This document shows positions 43,258-51,576 of a DNA stretch of 64,000 nucleotides, piece by piece (the first letter of the stretch is position 1; the number at the start of each line of letters is the position of its first letter). The translations under genes and the position numbers were made by a program. The notes under the pieces are model-generated. The model searched no databases. It was not told the origin of the DNA and saw only the letters and a program-made list of their open reading frames with translations. Location of the stretch: contig JBBCGI010000001.1 of assembly GCA_037200975.1 (NCBI GenBank), forward strand, positions 1,364,001 through 1,428,000. The letters run 5' to 3'. Source of the stretch: Pseudomonadota bacterium (GTDB lineage: Bacteria > Pseudomonadota > Gammaproteobacteria > Steroidobacterales > Steroidobacteraceae).

Positions 43258-44100
43258 CTATTGCGCGCTCGTCCGCGGCGCTTCTTCAGCGGGTAACTTC
43301 CAGAGCGCCGGGAGCAGCACGGTGAATTCGCTGCCGAAGGTCAATCCCGCGCTCGCGACATCGACGGAACCGCCATGCATCTCCACGAGGTCGCGCACCA
43401 CCGCCAGTCCGATACCGCGTCCGCTTTCGGCGAGCGGCGCCGTTGCGTCCACCTGCACGAACAATTCGAAGATGCGTGAGAGCTCTGCCGGTGCGATGCC
43501 AATGCCCGAGTCGCGGATGCGAACGCTGGCATGTCTTTCCAGGCATTCCATCCCGAGCGATATTTCGCCCCCGTCGGGTGTGTATTTCGCGGCGTTGATC
43601 AGCAGGTTCGAGAACACTTGCTCCAGGCGCGCGGCGTCGGCGTGCACCCAAAGAGCATTCTCGGGAAGTTCGACGGCCAGGCGATGGCTGCGCCGCTCGA
43701 GGTCGGGCGTTATGGCGTCGACGGCATTGCGAAGGACGGTCCGCAGGTCCACGTAGGCCAGGCGAAGTGCTTCTTTCCGCCCGCCAAGCGGCGCCGTCTC
43801 GAGTAGATCTTCGATGTGGCGACTCATCTGCCCCACGTGACGCTCGATGAGTACCCGGGCGCGCTCGACGCCGTCGGCGCCCACCTGCAATCGCAGCAAC
43901 CTGGCTGCGTTGCGCACGACCCCGAGTGAGTTGCGCAGCTCGTGCGAAATGATCGCGATTTCGTTGGCGCGCGTCTTGGCGGGGGGCGACGGAACCGTGA
44001 TTCTCTGTGCGTGCACGACCACGCCGCCATCGAACGGTGACGTCACTTCATCGGATGAGCCGAGAAGTGTGCTGATCAAGAGTGACATGCTCATCTCCAA
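43258..44100 (-). CDS. Histidine kinase without sensor domain
   Basis: The 280-residue soluble protein consists of a short N-terminus, a HisKA domain with IAIISHELRNSLGVVRNAA, and a HATPase domain with NLLINAAKYTPDGGEI, IRDSGIGIAP and GRGIGLAVVRDLVEMHGG. No transmembrane or PAS/GAF region is seen, so the signal must come from a partner protein. It diverges from the Crp-type regulator at 44286 with 185 bp between. This sensor-less form recalls SasA-like kinases that take input from Kai proteins, but it lacks a KaiB-like N-terminal domain, so that link is only suggestive. Confidence 0.88.
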   Translation of the reverse strand: MEMSMSLLISTLLGSSDEVTSPFDGGVVVHAQRITVPSPPAKTRANEIAIISHELRNSLGVVRNAARLLRLQVGADGVERARVLIERHVGQMSRHIEDLLETAPLGGRKEALRLAYVDLRTVLRNAVDAITPDLERRSHRLAVELPENALWVHADAARLEQVFSNLLINAAKYTPDGGEISLGMECLERHASVRIRDSGIGIAPAELSRIFELFVQVDATAPLAESGRGIGLAVVRDLVEMHGGSVDVASAGLTFGSEFTVLLPALWKLPAEEAPRTSAQ

Positions 44101-44285
44101 TGTTTCGCGTAACGCTCCGTATCGACTCCGCGCCCGTCATCGCATTTGCCTTTCGCGGCCATCGGTCGAAACCTACACGCCTGTAAGCGGCTCCTTCCGT
44201 GCGTCTCCGCACACAGGCGATCAGCGTTGAACGGATCTGAGCGATACCGAACATAGGTGCATGAATAGCGCCTACACTCCTAACA

Positions 44286-45020
44286 ATGAACTCCGCGCAG
44301 GATCCCCGGCAAAATCACGTTCTCGATGCCTTGCCGCAACTCGAGCGCGAGCGGCTGTTCCCGCACCTGAAGCTCGTCCCCTTGCCTCTCGGCAAGGTGG
44401 TTTACGAGTCGGGAGTCGCGCTTCGCCATATCTATTTCCCGACGAATTCAATCGTTTCGCTGCTCTATGTCATGCAAGACGGCGCTTCCGCGGAAATTGC
44501 GGTGGTCGGCAACGAGGGCGTCATCGGTGTGTCGCTTTTCATGGGCGGTGAGACGACGCCGAGCCGCGCCATCGTGCAGAGCGGCGGCTACGCGTACCGC
44601 CTTACGGGAAACCGGCTGAAGCAGGAGTTCAGCCGCCACGGTGAGCTGCTCCACATCCTGCTGCGTTACACGCAATCCTTGATTACGCAGATGTCACAAA
44701 CCGCGGTGTGCAATCGTCATCACTCGCTGGATCAGCAATTGTGTCGCTGGCTGCTGCTGTCGCTCGATCGGCTGTCGGGCAATCGGCTCGACATGACGCA
44801 GGAACTCATCGCCAACATGTTGGGCGTGCGACGCGAAGGCGTCACCGAGGCGGCTGGCAAGCTGCAGAAGCTCGGTGTCATCCGTTACGCACGCGGAAAG
44901 ATCACCGTGCTCGACCGCGCGCACCTCGAGCGCCTCTCCTGTGAGTGTTATGCGGTGGTCAAACGGGAATCGGATCGTCTCGAAGCGCCTCAACGTCCGT
45001 CGAGGGTGATGGTGCAGTAG
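44286..45020 (+). CDS. Crp/Fnr-family regulator
   Basis: The 244-residue protein has a cyclic-nucleotide-binding-like barrel (residues 15-140; VVYESGVALRHIYFPTNSIVSLL, AEIAVVGNEGVIGVSLFMGG) and a winged helix (about 165-225; LDMTQELIANMLGVRREGVTEAAGKL). The cAMP-contacting Arg-Ser pair of Crp is missing, and there are no Fnr cysteines. It belongs to the same subgroup as the proteins at 45901 and 48999. A TACACT hexamer ends 7 nt before the ATG, so the mRNA leader may be very short. Its 3' end overlaps a convergent kinase gene by 62 nt. Confidence 0.88.
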   Translation: MNSAQDPRQNHVLDALPQLERERLFPHLKLVPLPLGKVVYESGVALRHIYFPTNSIVSLLYVMQDGASAEIAVVGNEGVIGVSLFMGGETTPSRAIVQSGGYAYRLTGNRLKQEFSRHGELLHILLRYTQSLITQMSQTAVCNRHHSLDQQLCRWLLLSLDRLSGNRLDMTQELIANMLGVRREGVTEAAGKLQKLGVIRYARGKITVLDRAHLERLSCECYAVVKRESDRLEAPQRPSRVMVQ

Positions 45021-45738
45021 ACGCTTCGCACGGCAACCGGACGGTAAATTCGCTGCCGCACCCGATTCCGGCACTCGCGGCTGTCACCGTGCCGCCATGC
45101 GCCTCGATGAATTGACGCGCGAGATACAGGCCGATTCCCGGCCCCTGGTCGATGCGCCTTCCTTGTGACGATTTGGCGAACAACCCGAAGATCGTCTCCA
45201 GATCCTGCGGCGGAATACCGATGCCAGTGTCGGTCACGATGACGATGGCTTGCGTGCCCTCGCGGTGTGCGCGCACAGCTATGTGGCCCCGTCTGTCGGT
45301 GTACTTGGTCGCATTCGCGATGATGTTCAGCAAGGCCTGACTGAGGCGCAGCACATCCATCTGCAGGTAGACAGGCTCCTGCGGAGTGCTGACCGACACC
45401 GTATGACCGCGCTCGCTGGCCAGCGGCTCCGCCGATTCGGCCGCGCACTCCAGTAGATCGGACAGCGGAGCGCGTATACAGCGCATCTCCATGACACCCC
45501 GCTGCATGCGGGAGACTTCGATCAAGTCGCCGATCAGGCGATTCATGCCGTTCGCCTGTCGCTCGATGATCCCGGCCGCGCGCCGAATCGTGGCGGCATC
45601 GACAAGGTCGTGCTCGAGCAACGCAGCCGCACGGCGAATGGGTACGAGCGGGTAGCGGAGTTCGTGCGCAGCGATGGCGATGAGCTGGCTTAGGGCGCAG
45701 TCGGCTTCGACTTCAGCGGGTCCCATGAGCGTTCTCAT
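44959..45738 (-). CDS. Histidine kinase without sensor domain
   Basis: The 259-residue soluble kinase has an H-box AIAAHELRYPLVPIRRAAAL, a long HisKA helix, and a HATPase domain (NIIANATKYTDRRGHI, VTDTGIGIPPQ, GPGIGLYLARQFIEAHGG). I start it at the ATG at 45738; an ATG at 45726 is an alternative, and a longer frame upstream shows no kinase similarity. It has no sensor module. Its last 20 codons overlap the convergent Crp-type gene. Together with the kinase at 43258 it brackets that regulator, ahead of the kai genes. Confidence 0.82.
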   Translation of the reverse strand: MRTLMGPAEVEADCALSQLIAIAAHELRYPLVPIRRAAALLEHDLVDAATIRRAAGIIERQANGMNRLIGDLIEVSRMQRGVMEMRCIRAPLSDLLECAAESAEPLASERGHTVSVSTPQEPVYLQMDVLRLSQALLNIIANATKYTDRRGHIAVRAHREGTQAIVIVTDTGIGIPPQDLETIFGLFAKSSQGRRIDQGPGIGLYLARQFIEAHGGTVTAASAGIGCGSEFTVRLPCEASTAPSPSTDVEALRDDPIPV

Positions 45739-45900
45739 TCCGTGACCGATGTTCCGGTCGCCGAAGCGTGCCGTCGTTCTTCCGCGCCCTCCGTGCGTTG
45801 CCGCACATAACCTGCGGCGATGCTCGTGACTCCATCGGTGACGAAGATCACCGTCAGGCGACCCTCGCCAGTCAGGATACGCCGATGAAGCGGCGGGTCG

Positions 45901-46722
45901 GTGCGCCAACGAACGGAATCGCCCGCAGCTTGGCAGCAAGGTGTCCGCGCCGATCATCCCGGTGTCAAAGATGGAATCTTCTTGGCGACCAACTTGCGTA
46001 CACCCAGCGACAACTCGTTGCTCGCGGGGCTGCCGGCCGCAGACCGACTGCGGCTCATCGGCGATCAGGCGCCGGTCGACCTCACGTTTTCCGAAACCTT
46101 GATCGAACCCGGCGAACGCATTCGTCACGTCTATTTCCCCATCGACAGTTTTGTATCGCTGATCGCGCCTGGCGAAGGACGCGCGCAGCTCGAAATCGGT
46201 CTGGTCGGAAACGAGGGAATGTTGGGCGTGCCACTGCTGCTCGGCGTGAACGTGTCACCGCTTCGCGCGCTGGTGCAGGGTGCGGGTCGCGCGTGGCGCC
46301 TCGATGCCGCGACCTTCCAGAGTGAAATGGAGGCAAATGCAGGCCTGCGTGCCAGGTTCAGCCGCTACCTGTACGTATTCGTCGCGCAACTCATGCAGAC
46401 GGCGACCTGTGCAATGTTCCACCCGGTCGAGGCACGTCTGGCACGGTGGCTGCTGATGACTCGCGACCGCGCGCACGCCGATCAATTTCATATCACGCAT
46501 GAGTTTCTTGCCTACATGCTAGGCGTACGCCGCGTGGGCGTGACGAGCGCTGCCATTGCACTGCAACAGCGGAAGCTCATCCGCTACCGCCGCGGCAACA
46601 TCACGGTCATCGATGTACCCGGGCTCGAGACGGCCGCCTGCGCGTGTTACGAGATCGACAAGAAGATCTACGCGCGCACCCTCCGCGGGAAAGGCGGCAA
46701 AGCCCTTGATCCGCGCAAATAG
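45901..46722 (+). CDS. Crp/Fnr-family regulator
   Basis: The protein (up to 273 residues) has the same layout as the one at 44286: an effector barrel with LIEPGERIRHVYFPIDSFVSLI and LEIGLVGNEGMLGVPLLLG, a dimer helix, and a winged helix HITHEFLAYMLGVRRVGVTSAA. It closes with LIRYRRGNITVID and a Cys-X-Cys (ACACYEIDKKIY). The start is uncertain. The GTG at 45901 gives the longest form, but a TTG at 45982, after GGA, begins closer to where relatives start. It lies 140 bp upstream of kaiC on the same strand. Confidence 0.85.
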   Translation: MRQRTESPAAWQQGVRADHPGVKDGIFLATNLRTPSDNSLLAGLPAADRLRLIGDQAPVDLTFSETLIEPGERIRHVYFPIDSFVSLIAPGEGRAQLEIGLVGNEGMLGVPLLLGVNVSPLRALVQGAGRAWRLDAATFQSEMEANAGLRARFSRYLYVFVAQLMQTATCAMFHPVEARLARWLLMTRDRAHADQFHITHEFLAYMLGVRRVGVTSAAIALQQRKLIRYRRGNITVIDVPGLETAACACYEIDKKIYARTLRGKGGKALDPRK

Positions 46723-46862
46723 TCGACCGCGGCTCCGTCTCGACCGCCTCAAGCGGAATATCAGCGCTCCCCCAGTGCAACTCGCTCTCGCAACGCTCTG
46801 GTTTGAGGCCGTATGAGCGCTACCGTACAGAAGCGCCCCCGCGATTTGCGCAGCCTCTCGCC

Positions 46863-48683
46863 ATGGCGCGCAAGCATCGTGTGACGGCAGCAAAGAGCGG
46901 AATCGGACAGGTGCTGCCGAAAGCCCCCACGGGCATCGATGGGTTCGACGAGATCAGTCTGGGGGGACTGCCAAGCAGGCGCACCACTCTGATCATGGGT
47001 GGCCCGGGCACGGGGAAGAGCGTATTCGCGCTGCAGACGCTGGTTGGCGCCGCCAGAAAACACCAGCAGGCCGGTATCTTCGTCGCGTTCGAAGAAAACA
47101 TCGCCGCGATTTTCGCGAATGCCGCGACCTTCGACTGGGGCCTGCCCGCTCTGGCGCGCAAGCGACTGTTCTTCATGAACGCCCAACTCTCGCCTGCCTT
47201 CGTGGCGACCGGCGACTTCGATCTCGGCGGCATGCTAGCCATGCTCGAGGCAAAACAGCTGGAAATCGGCGCGCAGTGCGTGGTGTTCGATGGCATCGAC
47301 GTACTGCTGTCGCTGCTGCGCACGCCGCGCGCCAGGATGCGCGAAATCTACCGCTTGCGTGACTGGCTGACACGCCGCGAGCTGACCGCCATCATCACGT
47401 CGAAGATCGGCGGCGAGGGCGCGAGCACCGACGCAACCGACTACGGTTTCATGCAGTTCATGGTGGACTGCGTCGTGCGATTCGACCGCCGCATGGAACA
47501 GGGCATTCCGGTGCGCCGCCTCGAGATCTCCAAGTATCGCGGCTCGGCTTTCGCGCCCGGCGAATTTCCGCTGAGCTTCGGTCCGCACGGCATGGAAGTG
47601 GCTTCACCCGGAGCCACCGACGTTCCGCAGGAAGTCTCCACCGAGCGTGCGTCGACGGGGTTCGTGGGACTCGATCAAATGCTGGGTGGCGGCTTGTTCC
47701 GCGGCAGCAGCACGCTGATCACCGGCGCACCCGGCACCTCGAAAACCACGCTCGCGGGGCTGTTCGCCGAAAGCGCCTGCCGGCGCGGCGAGCGAACGTT
47801 GTTCGTGAGCTTCGACGAGGGCGGCGAGCGGGTCCGGCGCAATCTCAAGTCGGTGGGCATCGATCTCGATATGCACCTGAAGTCCGGCTTGTTGCAAATG
47901 TATTCAGGCCGCACCGACACCGTGAACCCCGAAGAACACTTGCTCCGCATCGCTGCGCAGATAGCCGGGCATCGGCCGCGCTGCGTGGTCATCGATCCGT
48001 TGTCGGCCCTTTCCAGGACGGGAGCGCTGAGCTCCGCGCGCGCCATCGGCAACCGGCTCATCTACACGCTGCGTGACCGCCACGTCACGACGGTGATCAC
48101 CGCGCTCGTCGACGGCGACGACCCGAAGGCGGAGTCCACCGAGCTGCAGATCTCCACGGTCGCCGACAACTGGATCCAGTTGTCGTACCTGGTGCGCGGC
48201 GGTGAACGCAATCGCGCACTCACCATCGTCAAGTCTCGTGGCACCCGGCATTCGAACCAGGTGCGCGAGCTGATCCTGACTGATACCGGCCTCGCGCTGG
48301 CGGATGTGTATTCCTCGGGCGGCGAAGTACTGATGGGCACGCTGCGGTGGGAAAAGGAAGTCGAGGAGGAGTCCCGCATGCTGATTCGGGAAGCTGAATC
48401 TGCGCAAAAGCGCCGCGAGCTGCAGTTTGCCGAGGCGGATACCGCCGCGCGCATCACCGCCCTGCAACTCGATCTCGAGAGGCACCGTGCAGCTCTCGCC
48501 CTCTACTCACGCGACGATGCGGCGCGGCACGTTTCGTCCGGCGAGCGGCAGACCGAGGTGCGCAGACTGCGCGGCGCGAACATCGCCGACAGTGCGGCGA
48601 CTCCCGAACGTCGGGCGACACGCTTCGCGGCAAAGACCCGCGGAAACGGCAACGATCAGAAGCGGGCACGTCGTGGCCAGTAA
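46863..48683 (+). CDS. kaiC: KaiC-family ATPase/autokinase
   Basis: The 606-residue protein has two RecA-like KaiC domains. CI carries Walker A GGPGTGKS (residues 46-53) and the catalytic FEEN pair. CII carries GAPGTSKTT (288-296) and FDEG. The autophosphorylation residues of cyanobacterial KaiC are conserved: Thr426, Ser431 and Thr432 in ESTELQISTVAD, matching even in number when translation starts at the ATG at 46863. A ~100-residue coiled-coil and basic tail follows CII in place of the KaiA-binding tail. No kaiA is present. The ATG has no good ribosome binding site; a TTG at 46803 is an alternative. It is followed by kaiB. Confidence 0.9.
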   Translation: MARKHRVTAAKSGIGQVLPKAPTGIDGFDEISLGGLPSRRTTLIMGGPGTGKSVFALQTLVGAARKHQQAGIFVAFEENIAAIFANAATFDWGLPALARKRLFFMNAQLSPAFVATGDFDLGGMLAMLEAKQLEIGAQCVVFDGIDVLLSLLRTPRARMREIYRLRDWLTRRELTAIITSKIGGEGASTDATDYGFMQFMVDCVVRFDRRMEQGIPVRRLEISKYRGSAFAPGEFPLSFGPHGMEVASPGATDVPQEVSTERASTGFVGLDQMLGGGLFRGSSTLITGAPGTSKTTLAGLFAESACRRGERTLFVSFDEGGERVRRNLKSVGIDLDMHLKSGLLQMYSGRTDTVNPEEHLLRIAAQIAGHRPRCVVIDPLSALSRTGALSSARAIGNRLIYTLRDRHVTTVITALVDGDDPKAESTELQISTVADNWIQLSYLVRGGERNRALTIVKSRGTRHSNQVRELILTDTGLALADVYSSGGEVLMGTLRWEKEVEEESRMLIREAESAQKRRELQFAEADTAARITALQLDLERHRAALALYSRDDAARHVSSGERQTEVRRLRGANIADSAATPERRATRFAAKTRGNGNDQKRARRGQ

Positions 48684-49002
48684 GAAGAAAAAGAAGAGCC
48701 CGGCCAAAGAGGCCATGACAACGGTCGTGGTGATGCGGCTGTACATCGCCGGCCGGGCGCCTAACTCCCTCAAGGCCATCGCGAACCTCGAAGCGATCTG
48801 CCGGCGACATTTGAAAGACACCTACAAACTCGAGATTGTCGACGTCTGCGAGCATCCGCGGCGCGCGCTCGACGATGGCATCCTGGTGACCCCCAGTCTC
48901 GCGAAGTTGTCGCCGAAACCCGGCGCCAATGTCATCGGCAATCTCAGCGATACCGGCAGCGTCCTGGCCGCGCTGGGCGTGAACCTGAAGCTGGCGACAT
49001 GA
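48673..49002 (+). CDS. kaiB: KaiB-like protein
   Basis: The core, VVVMRLYIAGRAPNSLKAIANL then LEIVDVCEHPRRALDD and ILVTPSLAKLSPKPGANVIG and NLSDTGSVLAAL, is the KaiB thioredoxin-like fold. It contains the pieces that refold when KaiB binds KaiC. The start is unsure. The GTG at 48673 overlaps the kaiC stop and adds a Lys-rich extension (ASKKKKKSPAKEA), while the ATG at 48715 gives the conserved core but has a purine run only 2 nt upstream. In either case it is coupled to kaiC. The stop overlaps the next ATG (ATGA). Confidence 0.88.
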   Translation: MASKKKKKSPAKEAMTTVVVMRLYIAGRAPNSLKAIANLEAICRRHLKDTYKLEIVDVCEHPRRALDDGILVTPSLAKLSPKPGANVIGNLSDTGSVLAALGVNLKLAT

Positions 49003-50312
49003 TCGACGCTGCGGCAGCCACCGACCCGCCGCTGGCGCCAGACAGGACCGAGGCTGCATTCAGAGCCTGGCTTCGCCGGTTGGTCTCGGGCGCTGCCGAA
49101 CTCGAAGCATTCGACGCGGGCGAGATCGACGCGGTCATGGATCGCGACAGCGGCTGTGCCCTGCTGCTGCCCGAAGCGCAAAATGCGCTGCACGATTCCA
49201 GCCGCATCGCACTCAGTGCATTCGACGCGTTGCCCGGCGAAGTGTGCGTCCTCGACGCAAGCGGTGTGGTCGTGATGGCTAACAAGGCGTGGCGTGTCTC
49301 CGGTGCGGCACATGCGCGCGCTGGCCTCGATGTACGGGCGGGCGAAAACATCTTCGCTGCCTGCCGCGACGCACCCGAAGGCGAGCGCATCCACGCGGAT
49401 GCCGTGGCCGCGGGACTGCGCAATGTGATTGCTGGCCTGCGTCAGCCGTTGAGCGTCCGATATGTCTGTCCCTCGCCCCGCGGGGACAGTGAATTTACGC
49501 TGACCCTGGCAGCAACGTCCGCGCCGGGTCCGATGAACCTGCTGCTGAGTCGCGAATGGCACAGCGAAGGCCAGCAGGCCGGGAAGATCAGTGGAGCCAT
49601 TTCGGCGAAACCGCGCCATGTCGCCAGGATCGCGCACGCTGCGGCGGAAAACCGCCTGCTGGCGGCGTTGCCCGCGAGCGACTATGCACGACTGGAAAAG
49701 GATCTCGAGCCGGTCACGATCGCATATGGAGATGTGCTCTTCGAACCGGGCGAACGCATGCGCGAGGTCTACTTCCCGGGCACGTGTCTGGTGTCGCTGC
49801 TGACCTTGGTCGAAGGGCACCGCGCACTCGAAGTCGGACTGGTCGGCCGCGAAGGAATGGTTGGCGCGCGCCTCGCGTTGGGCGCCACCAAGTCATCGGT
49901 GCGTGCCATGGTGCTGGGCGCCGGTACTGCCATGCGGATGAGCGCGGAGTGTTTTCTGCGCGAGTCTCGCCGCAGTCAAACATTGCAACGTGTGCTGCTG
50001 CGGTTCACCGACAGGCTGATGATCCAGATCAGCCAGACGGCGGCCTGCAATAGTTTCCATATCCTGGAAGCGCGCCTGGCGCGCTGGCTGCTGATGACCG
50101 CCGAACACATGGGCTCCGCGGCATTTCATCTGACGCATGGCCTCATCGCCGACATGTTGGGCGTGCGCCGCGAAGGAGTGACGGTCGCGGCAATTGCCCT
50201 GCAGCGTCGCGGGATCATTCGATATCGGCGCGGCAACATCACCATCCTCGACCGTCAGGAGTTGGAAGCGGCATGTTGTTCGTGTTACCGGCACTTGCAG
50301 CTCATGGAATGA
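48999..50312 (+). CDS. PAS-Crp fusion transcription regulator
   Basis: The 437-residue protein joins an N-terminal PAS-like domain (about residues 65-185; ALPGEVCVLDASGVVVMANKAWRV and a closing beta hairpin) to a full Crp/Fnr-type regulator. The regulator part has an effector barrel at about 215-345 with VLFEPGERMREVYFPGTCLVSLL and LEVGLVGREGMVGARLALG, and a winged helix at about 365-430 with LTHGLIADMLGVRREGVTVAAIAL. It ends CCSCYRH. The first 60 residues are helical and unassigned. Its ATG overlaps the kaiB stop, so it is made together with KaiB and is a natural candidate for the output of the Kai module. Fusion order PAS then Crp is uncommon. Confidence 0.85.
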   Translation: MIDAAAATDPPLAPDRTEAAFRAWLRRLVSGAAELEAFDAGEIDAVMDRDSGCALLLPEAQNALHDSSRIALSAFDALPGEVCVLDASGVVVMANKAWRVSGAAHARAGLDVRAGENIFAACRDAPEGERIHADAVAAGLRNVIAGLRQPLSVRYVCPSPRGDSEFTLTLAATSAPGPMNLLLSREWHSEGQQAGKISGAISAKPRHVARIAHAAAENRLLAALPASDYARLEKDLEPVTIAYGDVLFEPGERMREVYFPGTCLVSLLTLVEGHRALEVGLVGREGMVGARLALGATKSSVRAMVLGAGTAMRMSAECFLRESRRSQTLQRVLLRFTDRLMIQISQTAACNSFHILEARLARWLLMTAEHMGSAAFHLTHGLIADMLGVRREGVTVAAIALQRRGIIRYRRGNITILDRQELEAACCSCYRHLQLME

Positions 50313-50365
50313 GGCGCGCGCAACTGACTTGACGGCCCGACGGACGCGCCGCACGCTGTCGCGCA

Positions 50366-51535
50366 GTGACTCTCGTCCTGATCAGAAACGCCAATGTCTA
50401 CGCGCCCGAACCGCTCGGAACGCAGCACCTGCTCATCGGCGGCAGTCGAATTCTCTGGATGGGCAACGAGTCGCTCGATCTCCCCGTTCCGCTGCGCGAA
50501 CTGTCCACGATCATCGATGCAGCCGGTCTGCGAACGACGCCTGGCCTCATCGACGGGCACGTGCATGCGACAGGCGGCGGGGGCGAGGCGGGATTTCGCA
50601 CTCGTGTTCCGCCGGTGCCGCTCTCGCGTTTCACCACGGCGGGAATCACCACGGTAGTTGGGCTGCTCGGCACCGACGATGTCGCACGCGGTCCCGCTGA
50701 ACTGCTCGCGACGCTCTATGCGCTGCGTGAGGAAGGCCTCAACGCTTTTGGATACGCAGGCGGATATCACGTACCGCCTGCCACACTCACTGGCAGCGTG
50801 CGCGGCGACCTCGTTTTCGTCGAGGCGTTGATCGGCATCGGCGAAGTGGCGATCAGCGATCATCGTTCGAGCCAACCGACCTGCGACGAACTGCTGCGCA
50901 TCGCCTCCGAATGCCACGTCGCCGGAGTCATGACCGGAAAGGCGGGAATCCTTCACCTGCACCTGGGCGACGGACCTCGCGGTCTGGCGTTGGTGCGGGA
51001 AGCATTAGAGAAGAGTGAGCTGCCGGCCCGAGTCTTCAATCCAACGCACGTGAACCGACGGCGGGCATTGTTCGACGAAGCGGTCGAACTCGCACGGCGC
51101 GGATCGACCGTGGACATCACGGCATTCCCCGTCGCGGCAGACGAAGATGCCTGGCCGGCTGCCGAAGCGCTCGAACGGTACCTGGCTTCTGGCGCGCCAC
51201 CCGACCGGGTCACCATCAGCTCCGACGCCGGTGGCTGCCTCCCCTGCTTCGACGCGGATGGCCACGTGACTCATATGGACGTGGGTTCCGCCGGCGCTTT
51301 GCTCGCCACGGTGCGCGAAGCGCTGGCGCGCGGCCTGGCGCTCGAAGCGGTTCTGCCCGCCGTTACGTCAAACCCCGCGAAGCTGCTGCGGCTCGCGCGC
51401 AAGGGAAGAATCGCGGTCGGGCAGGATGCCGATCTTCTCCTGCTCGACGCGAATGGCGCGGCCCACACCGTGCTCGTGCGCGGCGAAATCCACGTGCGTG
51501 ACGGCGCTCCGGTCCTGCGCGGCACGTTTGAATGA
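50366..51535 (+). CDS. iadA: Isoaspartyl dipeptidase
   Basis: The 389-residue amidohydrolase is colinear with E. coli IadA: GLIDGHVHATGGGGEAGFRTR (HxH metal site), VVGLLGTDDVARGPAELLA, AYHVPP-like YAGGYHVPPATLTGSV, FNPTHVNRRRALFDEA, and the late Asp in TISSDAGG. It cleaves beta-Asp dipeptides. Cyanophycin breakdown yields beta-Asp-Arg, so it completes cyanophycin degradation here. The position of the carboxylated metal-bridging Lys162 of E. coli IadA is Glu (GIGEVAISDHRSS). The start is GTG, 53 nt after the PAS-Crp gene. Confidence 0.9.
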   Translation: MTLVLIRNANVYAPEPLGTQHLLIGGSRILWMGNESLDLPVPLRELSTIIDAAGLRTTPGLIDGHVHATGGGGEAGFRTRVPPVPLSRFTTAGITTVVGLLGTDDVARGPAELLATLYALREEGLNAFGYAGGYHVPPATLTGSVRGDLVFVEALIGIGEVAISDHRSSQPTCDELLRIASECHVAGVMTGKAGILHLHLGDGPRGLALVREALEKSELPARVFNPTHVNRRRALFDEAVELARRGSTVDITAFPVAADEDAWPAAEALERYLASGAPPDRVTISSDAGGCLPCFDADGHVTHMDVGSAGALLATVREALARGLALEAVLPAVTSNPAKLLRLARKGRIAVGQDADLLLLDANGAAHTVLVRGEIHVRDGAPVLRGTFE

Positions 51536-51576
51536 CTCTTTCGCGCTAGACTCGGCGTCGAGGAGCACACGACCGG

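Noticed and set aside
36300-44290. GTTAG/CTAAC pentamers as a second repeated motif
   Set aside because: They caught the eye because of rare TTA codons, but a rough count is below the base-composition expectation.
46803-46862. TTG at 46803 as the kaiC start
   Set aside because: No ribosome binding site, and the ATG at 46863 gives lengths and residue numbers that agree with other KaiC proteins; kept as an alternative only.
51528-51552. Internal promoter TTGAAT...TAGACT before cphB
   Set aside because: The spacer is only 13 bp, too short for a sigma-70 promoter.
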